DNA from: Rhizobium sp. NFR07
Lineage (GTDB): Bacteria > Pseudomonadota > Alphaproteobacteria > Rhizobiales > Rhizobiaceae
DNA: 64,000 bases
Assembly: GCF_900111905.1 (NCBI RefSeq)
Contig: NZ_FOKM01000007.1
Location: 286,188 to 350,187 of the forward strand
Direction: 5' to 3'
Shown here: positions 9,343 to 17,495 of the stretch, piece by piece
How positions within the stretch are numbered: position 1 is the first letter of the stretch
Layout of the letters: each line of letters opens with the position of its first letter
Made by a program: the position numbers and the translations under genes
Notes under the pieces: generated by a model
Seen by the model: only the letters and a program-made list of their open reading frames with translations
Told to the model about the DNA's origin: nothing
Database searches by the model: none

Positions 9343-9603
9343 TTGCGATAAATCAGCAGCTTCCGGACGCCCTAAGCCAAACGGGTGGTAACTTCCGACG
9401 CCGTGCGCCGCTCAGTGGAAAACCGTTCAACTTGCGGCCGCCAAAGAATTAGCAAGAAAAATATAAGCAATAGACAATCTACCTACCGGAAATTGACGTA
9501 ATGCAGATTGACGTTTAGTCGCGTATAACCGGTGCCGGAATACCGTACCATGGAACCACTCGGGAAGATCTTCGAGATGCCCGGATCATGAGAGACGAAT
9601 ACC

Positions 9604-9801
9604 ATGCCCAAAGCTCTTAAGAAGCAACACGTGCCGGAGGTTCTGCCGGCTGAAGAGCTCGATGAAGACTTCGGTTCCCCCGAGGATATGGCTGCGCTGA
9701 TGGTGGAGGCTTTCACCATGCCCATGGCATCTGATCTGGCCGACACGCAGGACGAAGACACCACCAAAGCAACGCCTCACACTCCCAAGTCGCGCAATTG
9801 A
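9604..9801 (+). CDS. Small acidic hypothetical protein
   Basis: A 65-residue protein rich in acidic residues (PAEELDEDFGSPEDMAALM). No family is recognised, and there is no signal peptide or membrane segment. Its stop codon overlaps the start of the next gene (ATTGA), so the two are probably translated together. The ATG has only a weak purine-rich stretch upstream. Coding status rests on the coupling and on codon bias that resembles the neighbours. Confidence 0.5.
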   Translation: MPKALKKQHVPEVLPAEELDEDFGSPEDMAALMVEAFTMPMASDLADTQDEDTTKATPHTPKSRN

Positions 9802-10130
9802 CCGACGCGCGCATTGGCTCGCAAGACCCGATCAAACTCCACCCTGAAGTCGCCCGCTTCGCCGAACTGCTGCGCCGCATAGAGGTGCAATTGGCAACCA
9901 ACGATGCTGCCGATTGGGCCATAATGGTCGGTCGCTGCCGCTTTGCCGTCGAAAAGTCCGATGCGTGGGGCCTGCATGGGTTCCTGGGCATGTGCGGCGG
10001 CATGGGCACTCTCAACGACGTCGTACTCCATCGTGATGGAAAAATGCTGACGACGGAGAACGACCAGCTTCACGAGATGCTGGAAGAAGCATGGAGACTG
10101 GGAGAGAAATTGCAGCGAGAGGAACCGTGA
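9798..10130 (+). CDS. Hypothetical protein, possibly DUF6966-like
   Basis: A 110-residue soluble protein. The segment GLHGFLGMCGGMGTLNDVVLH recalls the GGMGSLND-type signature of the DUF6966 family, but this is from memory and tentative. A helical N-terminal half includes VARFAELLRRIEVQLATNDAADW. The gene appears to start at a TTG that overlaps the stop of the preceding small gene, which implies translational coupling. The function is unknown. It converges on the extensin-like gene, 88 bp away. Confidence 0.55.
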   Translation: MTDARIGSQDPIKLHPEVARFAELLRRIEVQLATNDAADWAIMVGRCRFAVEKSDAWGLHGFLGMCGGMGTLNDVVLHRDGKMLTTENDQLHEMLEEAWRLGEKLQREEP

Positions 10131-10218
10131 TTTAGGTCCCCAACTGAATTTGCCTCACGGCCATCCGGCGCCTTGGAGCAACGGCGGACCAATCGTCCCC
10201 CCCCCCGACTTTCCCGCG

Positions 10219-11589
10219 TCAGTCGCAATAGCGGCGGCCGCCCTTGCGGGATCTCAGGTCGAAGTGGAAATGGTTCCAGTGCTCCTTGTTGCTGCCGGGG
10301 CCGAGCACGGTGTTGAAATACTTGCAGCTGTCGCCACGCACGGATTTCAAGAGACCGCCTTCACGGAAGGAGAAAAGCCCCTTCTTGCGCACGTCGATAT
10401 CATGGCCGTTCTTCAACACGATCGCGCCGATATCGATCGCATTGCCGCGGGCATGTTCCGACATCGGATTGTAGCGCTGGCGGCTATTGTTCATCTTGCG
10501 GCAGGAATAGCCGCCCATCGGCTGGATCTGGCGAATGCCGGTCAGGTAGCGGGTGCGGGCGGAAATCGCCAGATCGTTCTTCACCCATTTGGCAAACGCA
10601 AGCGTCACCTGGCAATTGAGCGTCACCGCGGGTTTCACGTCGATACCGCCCGAAAGGCCGGACAGCTTGACGGGATAGTCGATACCGCAGCTCTTCCCCT
10701 GGGAAATCCGCGGCAGGTCTCTGAACTCTACGCCGAGGCGACGCAGCTCGCTGCGGCAGGCGACTTCCGATTGCGGCATCACGTTGCGCAGCCACGGCGC
10801 ATCCGGTTCGCTCATAGGCGCGTCGCTGGCAACGGGATTGTTGGGCCGCAGCATCGCCACTTCCTGGGTCTCCGTTGGCGCGCGGCTTGGCGCGACGACA
10901 GGAGAACGATCACCCCACATCATGGCGGCGCCCGTGCCCTGGCGACTGACCCCGGCACCCTGCCGTTTCGGCGGCACGACGACGCGATCGTCGGCACTCG
11001 GCGCGGCCGAAATCGGCTGGCGCCGCCCCTGCAGCGCCACGGGATTGTCGGTGCCGATCCCGTCCACCACAGGCTGATCGCCGACGCCTTCGGCAATATC
11101 CGTATCCTGCTCTTCCGCCAGCCCGACGACGTCGCTCTCGTCCGGCCCGAAGCCGAACTCCTCATCCATGTTGACGCCTTCGGAGGGAACGGACATCTGG
11201 CCGCCCTGCCCGGACGCGCGCCCGGCAGACGCCTGGCCCATGGCCTCGTCGCTGTCGATCATCGGCAGCCGGCCCTGGGGCGCTGGCTGGGCGCTTGGCT
11301 GATAGACCGGCTGCGCGCCATCCGGCGCGCGCAGGTAATGGCCGCCATCGTTCGAGGCATTCGGCGCCATATAGCCGCCGCCGGCCTGAGAAACCGGCGC
11401 TGATGCCATGGGATAGGGTTGCTGGGAAATCGGTTCCGGCGGCAGCGAACGGCTGGGTGAAATGGACCCGACCTGCGTGCCGTTGTCGATCGACGCCGGC
11501 GGAACAAGCCCTTCGGCCGAACAGGCGACCAGCATTGTCGAGACCATCAGCGCGCCGATCACTCGGCGGGTTAAGGGAGCATACGCCAT
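10219..11589 (-). CDS. Extensin-like family lipoprotein
   Basis: A 456-residue exported protein. A signal segment (VIGALMVSTMLVACSA) ends in a lipobox-like VAC. A long low-complexity linker rich in P, Q, S and G follows, and then a C-terminal Extensin_C domain of about 180 residues. That domain shows SEVACRSELRRLGVEF, SCGIDYPVKL, the metal-site-like SEHARGNAIDIG and the terminal HWNHFHFDL. The family resembles D-Ala-D-Ala carboxypeptidase folds, so a role in the cell envelope is likely but unproven. The ATG before AYAPLTRRV was chosen because it puts the hydrophobic segment at the normal distance; an upstream ATG gives a longer leader. Confidence 0.85.
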   Translation of the reverse strand: MAYAPLTRRVIGALMVSTMLVACSAEGLVPPASIDNGTQVGSISPSRSLPPEPISQQPYPMASAPVSQAGGGYMAPNASNDGGHYLRAPDGAQPVYQPSAQPAPQGRLPMIDSDEAMGQASAGRASGQGGQMSVPSEGVNMDEEFGFGPDESDVVGLAEEQDTDIAEGVGDQPVVDGIGTDNPVALQGRRQPISAAPSADDRVVVPPKRQGAGVSRQGTGAAMMWGDRSPVVAPSRAPTETQEVAMLRPNNPVASDAPMSEPDAPWLRNVMPQSEVACRSELRRLGVEFRDLPRISQGKSCGIDYPVKLSGLSGGIDVKPAVTLNCQVTLAFAKWVKNDLAISARTRYLTGIRQIQPMGGYSCRKMNNSRQRYNPMSEHARGNAIDIGAIVLKNGHDIDVRKKGLFSFREGGLLKSVRGDSCKYFNTVLGPGSNKEHWNHFHFDLRSRKGGRRYCD

Positions 11590-11733
11590 ACCAGTTGCCA
11601 CTCTTCCGGTGCCGAAATGACACAATTGGGCAGTTTAGGCAGGTTCGGTAAACGAAACCTTGCCACATGGCGGCGCTTTCTGGGCCATTTCGGGTCGCCG
11701 ATACGACGCCGGGCCAAGCCGATCACAGAGATC

Positions 11734-11764
11734 GAAGGCCGGAATGCTTTCGCATCCGGCCTTC
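11734..11764 (-). terminator. Hairpin downstream of the chemoreceptor gene
   Basis: A perfect 10-bp inverted repeat (gaaggccgga / tccggccttc) with an 11-base loop lies about 45 bp after the stop of the chemoreceptor gene. There is no T-tract on either side, so it is a weak or factor-dependent terminator, or a transcript-stabilising hairpin. Confidence 0.45.
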
Positions 11765-11806
11765 GGTTATATGCAAATCAATGCGTTAGCGTAAAAGGCC
11801 GGAACC

Positions 11807-13624
11807 TCAGGCAGCGCGCGTCAGGCGCTGTCCGCCGCCCGCAGCATCCAGCCTGAATGCCTGAAGCAGATGCTGCAGGTGCAGGCTCTGTTCGGCGAGA
11901 ACCTGGCTTGCCGCCGTCGTCTCCTCCACCATCGCGGCATTCTGCTGGGTCATCTGATCCATGTGGTTGACCGAGGAATTGATCTCCTGCAGCCCCGTCG
12001 CCTGTTCCTGCGAGGTGGTCGCGATCGTCTCCACATGGGCATTGACCTTTTCGACCAGTGCCGCGATCTCGACCAGAGCGTCGCCGGTGGAGCGCACCAG
12101 CGCCACCCCGCCCTCGACCTCCTGCACGGAATTCGAGATCAGCGTCTTGATCTCCTTCGCAGCCCCTGCAGAGCGCTGCGCGAGCTCCCTGACCTCGGAG
12201 GCAACGACTGCAAAGCCCCTGCCCGCCTCGCCGGCTCGCGCCGCCTCGACACCGGCATTCAGCGCCAGCAGGTTCGTCTGGAAGGCGATCTCATCGATGA
12301 CGGAGATGATCTGGCTGATCTTGCTCGACGCGCCTTCGATGCGGCCCATCGCGTCGATCGCATCGCGGACGATCGCACCGGAGCGGCTGGCGCTCGCCTT
12401 GGTCTCGCTCACCATGTCGCGCGCTTCCTTGGCCCGCTGCGAGGCGGTGCGCACGGTGGTTGTGATCTCGTCGAGCGCCGCCGCCGTTTCTTCCAGCGCC
12501 GCCGCCTGCTGCTCGGTGCGCTTGGCCAGATTGCCGGTCGCGCTCGAAATGTCCGAGGCGCTGTCGCGCACGATCATGCCGGTCTCCGAAATCGCCACGA
12601 TCGCCGAATTCAGCGCACCGACCGCAGCGTTGAAGTCACCGCGCAGCTTGCCATAGTCCTCGCCGATCTCGCCGAGCGAGACTGAAAGATCGCCGCCCGC
12701 CAGATGCTCGAGCGCGGCTCCCAGTTCCTGCATCGCCCGCGACTGACGGTCGGCAGCAGTCGAGATCGCCCGCTCACTGGCAGACCGTTCCGCCGCGATC
12801 GCACGCTGCTGATCCGCCTCACGGGCCTGCAGCGCCGAGCGCTCCTCGACCGAGTCACGCAACACGAGAAGCGCACGGGCCATCTCGCCGATCTCGTTTT
12901 TCTGTTCGGTACAGGGCACCGCCACGCCGGACGCGCCGCCTGCGATCGCCTGCAGCACCTGCCGTACCTTGTAGAGCGGACCGGTGACGCTCTTGACGAC
13001 GAACCAGGCTCCACCGATCAGAAGCAGTGCGCCCACGCCAAAAATCCCGGCAAACGTAAAGGCGTCGCGGCGGAACATCGCGTCGAGGTCGTCGACATAG
13101 ACGCCGGTGCCGACGATCCAGCCCCAGGGCTCGAAACCGGCGACATGCGAGAACTTTTCCACCGGCTGGTCGGCACCGGGCTTCGGCCAGTAATAGTCGA
13201 CAAACCCCTTGCCGCCGGCCTTCACCACCTTCACGAATTCGACGAACAGGAATTTCCCGTTCGGGTCCTTGTTCTGCGTCAGGTCGGAGCCGTTCATCTC
13301 CGGCTTCACCGCATGCATCACCATCGTCGGATGCATGTCGTTGATCCAGAAATAGCCCGAACCGTTATCGTAGCGCATGGCGGAGATCACCGCCTTTGCC
13401 TCGGTCTGCGCCTGATCGCGCGTCATTGCGCCCGAGGCTTCCATCGCCTGGTATTTCTTCATCACGGCCAGCGCCGTGTCGTTCATCTGCGCGAGACCGG
13501 CCTTCCGTTCCCGCTCCGATGAAGAATAACTTTCCAATAGACTGAAGGTCAGCGCCGCCGCGAGAATGATCAGTGACAATCCGACAAGGCAATAAAGCCG
13601 CCAGGAAATTGCTAGACGTTGCAT
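11807..13624 (-). CDS. Methyl-accepting chemotaxis protein with single Cache sensor
   Basis: A 605-residue inner-membrane chemoreceptor. After a transmembrane helix (about 10-30), a periplasmic sCache_2 domain contains MRYDNGSGYFWINDMHP and DYYWPKPGADQPVEK, both typical of that fold. A second helix (about 190-212) leads to a HAMP domain with the conserved NEIGEMARAL. The signalling domain has the hairpin tip EIAFQTNLLALNAGVEAARAG and a second methylation helix. There is no C-terminal CheR-binding pentapeptide. GGGGGAG sits just upstream of the ATG. The ligand is unknown; sCache_2 receptors often sense small organic acids. Confidence 0.93.
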   Translation of the reverse strand: MQRLAISWRLYCLVGLSLIILAAALTFSLLESYSSSERERKAGLAQMNDTALAVMKKYQAMEASGAMTRDQAQTEAKAVISAMRYDNGSGYFWINDMHPTMVMHAVKPEMNGSDLTQNKDPNGKFLFVEFVKVVKAGGKGFVDYYWPKPGADQPVEKFSHVAGFEPWGWIVGTGVYVDDLDAMFRRDAFTFAGIFGVGALLLIGGAWFVVKSVTGPLYKVRQVLQAIAGGASGVAVPCTEQKNEIGEMARALLVLRDSVEERSALQAREADQQRAIAAERSASERAISTAADRQSRAMQELGAALEHLAGGDLSVSLGEIGEDYGKLRGDFNAAVGALNSAIVAISETGMIVRDSASDISSATGNLAKRTEQQAAALEETAAALDEITTTVRTASQRAKEARDMVSETKASASRSGAIVRDAIDAMGRIEGASSKISQIISVIDEIAFQTNLLALNAGVEAARAGEAGRGFAVVASEVRELAQRSAGAAKEIKTLISNSVQEVEGGVALVRSTGDALVEIAALVEKVNAHVETIATTSQEQATGLQEINSSVNHMDQMTQQNAAMVEETTAASQVLAEQSLHLQHLLQAFRLDAAGGGQRLTRAA

Positions 13625-13854
13625 GTTACTCCCCCATTATTTGCAATTCGCATTAAATTCTAAACAAGGGAGATTACTGCGGTGTAAAATTCCACCGATA
13701 CGCGCATTAGTCGAAGGTCTAATGCGGCGCCATGCCTCCTGCACATGGGAGCATGACGAAAAGACGCTGGCAAAGCGGAGAAACCTCGCTAATGTCAGCC
13801 ACTTAGAGAGCGCTCCGCAAGAAGCTCGACGAACAGCAAGGAAGACTTCGCCCC

Positions 13855-14250
13855 ATGACCACGACGCCCGCCGCCAAACCGACCGGTGAACTGACCTTGA
13901 GAACGCTGGCAATGCCGAGCGACGCCAATCCGGCCGGCGACATCTTCGGTGGTTGGGTCATGGCGCAGATGGACCTGGCCAGCGGCATCCGCGCCGCCGA
14001 ACGCGCCCATGGCCGCGTCGTCACCGCCGCCGTCAAGGAAATGGCCTTCCAGCTTCCGGTCAAGATCGGCGACACGCTCAACGTCTATACCGAGATCACC
14101 CGCGTCGGCACCAGCTCCATCACCCTCAATGTCGAAGCCTGGGCGCACCGCTCCCGGCACCGCGCGCTGGAAAAAGTCACCGCCGCGACCTTCGTCATGG
14201 TCGCGCTCGACGAGAACGGCAAGTCGACGCCCGTCCCCTCCGAAGAATAG
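13855..14250 (+). CDS. yciA: Acyl-CoA thioesterase, YciA-like hotdog protein
   Basis: A 131-residue single hotdog-fold protein. The family signature is clear: MPSDANPAGDIFGGWVMAQMD with the catalytic-region aspartate and the helix GGWVM. It continues with RVVTAAVKEMAF and GDTLNVYTEITRVGTSSI. YciA-type enzymes hydrolyse acyl-CoA esters in the cytoplasm. AAGGAAG lies nine bases before the ATG. It is divergent from the chemoreceptor and is followed by a condensation-type acyltransferase gene, about 175 bp downstream on the same strand. Confidence 0.9.
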   Translation: MTTTPAAKPTGELTLRTLAMPSDANPAGDIFGGWVMAQMDLASGIRAAERAHGRVVTAAVKEMAFQLPVKIGDTLNVYTEITRVGTSSITLNVEAWAHRSRHRALEKVTAATFVMVALDENGKSTPVPSEE

Positions 14251-14307
14251 GTCCCGGACGCGGCAATCCGGCCGCGTCGATCTCCCCTGATCCCACCTGT
14301 CCCGCGG

Positions 14308-14343
14308 CATATGCCCCGTGTCATATGCCCCCGTGTCATATGC
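14308..14343 (+). repeat. Short tandem repeat, about 2.5 units of 14-15 bp
   Basis: catatgccccgtgt, then catatgcccccgtgt, then catatgc in direct succession between the thioesterase and acyltransferase genes. The two full units differ by one C. Confidence 0.7.
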
Positions 14344-14425
14344 AACGACATTCGAAAGGACCGAAACCAACGGATAACGCTGGCTTTTCAAATTGGGCGA
14401 CAATCCCGATTTTGGAGATGCCGCC

Positions 14426-15745
14426 TTGGCCCTTCCCGAAAAACTCCCGTCCGATTTGACCGATTGCGGCGGGCTTCCCCCCCCTATGGTCCGGCTGCGC
14501 GAAATGGGCGTCTATGAGCGCCTTTACTACTTGTGCTCCCTCGATCATCCGAAACAATTCTCCATCGCCGCCGAGATCGACGGCGACCTGCCGCTTCAGG
14601 AACTGCCGCATGCGTTCGCCCGCCTGCAACGCAGGCACCCGCTCCTCAACGTGGAGATCCACGACCAGTCGGCTTTCGGCGGCAGGCCGCGTCCGGCCTT
14701 CTACATATCCGACCACCCGATCGAGGTCGCGCTCAGACCGCTCGTCGATGACGACGACTGGATGCGCGAGATCGAGTACCAGCAGGTGCTGCCCTTGGCG
14801 TCGGCGCCGGGTCCCCTGATGCGGGCGACGGTGTTCCACCGGCCGGGACGGGCGCAGATCCTGCTCACCTTTCACCACGCGATCGCCGACGGGATGTCGG
14901 CCGTCTTCGTGCTGCGCGACCTGGTGGCGGCCCTTGCTGGTCAGCATATCGGCCTGCTCTCCTCCCGCCCGTCCTGCGATACGCTGACGGTCATGCATCC
15001 GGAATTCACCCGCTCCTGCGATCCAAAGCCACCGCAGAAGCTGGATGCCGATGCTCTGCGCGCCATCGGGGCCGAGGCATCGCGACAGGCCAGCCTTGCC
15101 GGTCGGCCGAGTGTCAAGGCCGTCGCTCTCGACAAGGTCCTGACCCGGCGGCTGCGGGAAAAGGCGCGGACGCAGGGGACAACCGTGCACGGCGCCCTGT
15201 CCGCCGCCCAGACCCTGAGCGGCTACGAACAGCGGCCGGGCATTCCCTATACGATCGTCTCGCCCCTCGACCTGCGCGAACTGCTCGGGGTCAACGACGA
15301 GAGCTGCGGCGTCTATATCGGCGTCAGCCGGCATGTGCATCTCGCCAGCAATCAGGAGAGCTTCTGGGCACTGGCACGCCAGGCCACCGATGAAATCGCG
15401 CTCGCGAAAAACATCACCGCGACATCCAAATTCATGAAATCGGTCATGACCAATCTCCCCGCCTCCGCCCAGCCCGATCTTGCCATGGGCCTGATGACGG
15501 CGCGGCACCGCGATGCGATGATATCGAACCTCGGCCGGCTCTCGATTCGCCAGGTATTCGGCGATCTGCGCATCTCCGCCGTCTGGGGTCCGGTCTATCA
15601 TGCTCAGGCGCCGCAATCGCGCTTTCTCGGCGCGGCAACGGTGGGCTGTTGCCTTCGCCTGGTCGAGACGACACCCAGCGGCACCATGCCGCTTCTCGGC
15701 TCGGTCCGGCAATGGCTCGAGGTCGCGACAACGCTGTCCGCCTGA
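14426..15745 (+). CDS. Stand-alone condensation-type acyltransferase
   Basis: A 439-residue protein of the chloramphenicol acetyltransferase/condensation superfamily. It carries the catalytic HHAIADG motif (about 150-156), the equivalent of HHxxxDG. The N-terminal half includes MGVYERLYYLCSL, and the C-terminal half ends with SNLGRLSIRQVFGDLRI, like the SNxG region of PapA5/WS-DGAT-type enzymes. These transfer an acyl group from a thioester to an alcohol or amine. No peptide or polyketide synthase is nearby, so it acts alone or on lipids. The TTG start at 14426 is preceded by GGAG at eight bases; a TTG 11 codons upstream and an ATG 20 codons downstream are alternatives. Confidence 0.8.
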   Translation: MALPEKLPSDLTDCGGLPPPMVRLREMGVYERLYYLCSLDHPKQFSIAAEIDGDLPLQELPHAFARLQRRHPLLNVEIHDQSAFGGRPRPAFYISDHPIEVALRPLVDDDDWMREIEYQQVLPLASAPGPLMRATVFHRPGRAQILLTFHHAIADGMSAVFVLRDLVAALAGQHIGLLSSRPSCDTLTVMHPEFTRSCDPKPPQKLDADALRAIGAEASRQASLAGRPSVKAVALDKVLTRRLREKARTQGTTVHGALSAAQTLSGYEQRPGIPYTIVSPLDLRELLGVNDESCGVYIGVSRHVHLASNQESFWALARQATDEIALAKNITATSKFMKSVMTNLPASAQPDLAMGLMTARHRDAMISNLGRLSIRQVFGDLRISAVWGPVYHAQAPQSRFLGAATVGCCLRLVETTPSGTMPLLGSVRQWLEVATTLSA

Positions 15746-15800
15746 CTGCCCATATCCATGCCTATGCGACTGACGGAGCGCGGAACGGCCCGGGGCGGCC

Positions 15801-16232
15801 TTATGCGAACGGCTCGTCCGCGCTCCGCACGTCCTTGAAGGCGGCCCTGATCTTGCCGATCGCGGTGTCGTCCAGCGTCGTCACTTCGTAGAAGCTGCTG
15901 TCCACGGCGCGAATGACGATCCAGTCCCTGTCGGTCTCGGTGGGGAAGCGGCCGGTGAATTCACCCCAGATCACCTGGTCCGTCGCCTCCGCCAGCGCCG
16001 CCAGAACCGGACCCGAAACCTTCGCATTGTCCCGCGCCAGCGCTTCGAGCTCCTCGCCGCCATCGCCGGTCGCATCGAACCACTGGCGCCCGGGCTCGGA
16101 GGATTTCACCGCCGAAACCGTCCACGTCGCCTGCACCGACTTCGGAGCGAGCACGCGCAGGAAATGACGCAGCTCGACCACAAGCTCCCGCATCTTCGGG
16201 TCGTAAAGTCCATATATCCTGAGCGTTGCCAT
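15801..16232 (-). CDS. Conserved hypothetical protein
   Basis: A 143-residue soluble protein starting MATLRIYGLYDPKMRELV. It is of mixed alpha/beta character, with DWIVIRAVDSSFYEVTTLDD near the C-terminus. I recognise no family. An in-frame ATG nine codons upstream is possible. It converges on the acyltransferase gene and lies about 70 bp after the start-side end of nothing else on its strand; the DUF1501 gene to its right ends before it begins, so it is the last minus-strand gene of this group. Confidence 0.6.
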   Translation of the reverse strand: MATLRIYGLYDPKMRELVVELRHFLRVLAPKSVQATWTVSAVKSSEPGRQWFDATGDGGEELEALARDNAKVSGPVLAALAEATDQVIWGEFTGRFPTETDRDWIVIRAVDSSFYEVTTLDDTAIGKIRAAFKDVRSADEPFA

Positions 16233-16303
16233 GGCTGGTTTCCCGACACCCGCGTCCATACTGGCCTAAAACCGGTATCGAGGCGACGCGGCCCGTCGAC
16301 CTA

Positions 16304-17491
16304 TCACCCTTTGAGGTAGACCGACGACGTATCGAATCCCAAACCCGGGAATACCTTGCCCGTCAGGTTGCCCGGTGTGATGTCGAACTGGCGGTAGAGC
16401 ATCGCAGCCGCCACCTCGCGCACGTCACCGGTCGGCATCAGGTCGCGCTCGTCCAGCAGGTCACCATCGCCCAGTCCCGGCCAATTGCCCAACACCTTGC
16501 CGCCGGGCACCGCGCCGCCCGCCAGGATGGCAAGCCCGCCGGTTCCATGGTCGGTGCCGTTGGTGCCGTTCTCCCGTGCCGTGCGGCCGAACTCGGTCAT
16601 CGCCAGCACGACGGTCTTGTTCCAGACGTCGTCGCCCATGGCGTCCTTCAGCGTCAGAATGGCGGTGGCCAGGTCGCCGGCCGCCTTGCCGAACTGCATC
16701 GGCTGGCCGACATGGGTATCCCAACCATTGAGCGAAAAGCTCGCGACGCGATAATCCTCGCGCAGCATCCCGGCCGTCAGCCTCGCCATGTCGGCAATTC
16801 CGGCACCGCGCTTCTCGTCCCCATACAGAAGGTCGGAAGCGATGTCCGCCTCCTTGGCCTCGTTCAGCGCCTTGGCGAAAGCCGGATCGTTGGCATAGAG
16901 CCGGTCGAGAAAGGCGATCTCGTCCTCGGCCAGCGCGAAATTGCTCTGGCTCGACCAGGAATCCGCCTTGTTGGGACCGGTCAGGATCAGCTCCATCGAC
17001 GTATTGATGTCGATCGCCCGGCGTGCGTCGGAACGCGGTATGACGGCAAGTGCCCGGTTCAGCCAGCCGCTCTTCTGGTTCTTGTCCGCTCCGCCCGTCT
17101 CCAGGATATCCTGCCCGTCGAAATGGCTGCGCTGGTCGCGATAAGGCGTCGAGACCGCATGGACGAAGGAAATCTGGTTTGCCTGCCACAGCGGCATCAG
17201 CGCCGAGGCGGATGGATTGAGACCGAACAAGCCGTCGAGATCCAGCAGTCCGGTGTCGGGCCTGCGGGCAAGCTTGGGGCGCAAAGCCGCGAAGGCCGGG
17301 TCTCCATAGGGCTGCACGAGATCGAGCCCATCCATCGCGCCGCGCAGGATGATGGTGACGAAGCGATTGTCGCCCGGCATGGCTGCGAACGTCACCGGCG
17401 TCAGCACCGGCGCGGCAGCGGCACAGCAGGCGCCGGCCAGGAAGCCGCGGCGCGACAGGCGAAAACGTTCAGCGCTTTGATCGAAGCTCAT
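16304..17491 (-). CDS. DUF1501 protein with twin-arginine signal
   Basis: A 395-residue exported protein. A Tat signal is visible: RLSRRGFLAGACCAAAAPVL. The mature part has the DUF1501 (alkaline phosphatase-like/sulfatase-like) pattern: FVTIILRGAMDGLDLVQPYG, LMPLWQANQISFVHAV, and near the C-terminus VVLAMTEFGRTARENGTNGTDHG, which looks like the metal-binding part. The gene starts 4 bp after the stop of its DUF1800 partner, so the two are one operon. This pair is widespread in bacteria, but its function is not established. Periplasmic or surface location is likely. Confidence 0.9.
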   Translation of the reverse strand: MSFDQSAERFRLSRRGFLAGACCAAAAPVLTPVTFAAMPGDNRFVTIILRGAMDGLDLVQPYGDPAFAALRPKLARRPDTGLLDLDGLFGLNPSASALMPLWQANQISFVHAVSTPYRDQRSHFDGQDILETGGADKNQKSGWLNRALAVIPRSDARRAIDINTSMELILTGPNKADSWSSQSNFALAEDEIAFLDRLYANDPAFAKALNEAKEADIASDLLYGDEKRGAGIADMARLTAGMLREDYRVASFSLNGWDTHVGQPMQFGKAAGDLATAILTLKDAMGDDVWNKTVVLAMTEFGRTARENGTNGTDHGTGGLAILAGGAVPGGKVLGNWPGLGDGDLLDERDLMPTGDVREVAAAMLYRQFDITPGNLTGKVFPGLGFDTSSVYLKG

Positions 17492-17495
17492 CGGT

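Noticed and set aside
14336..15712. A 458-codon minus-strand frame opposite the acyltransferase
   Set aside because: The plus-strand frame has the catalytic HHxxxDG motif and normal domain layout; the opposite frame has neither.
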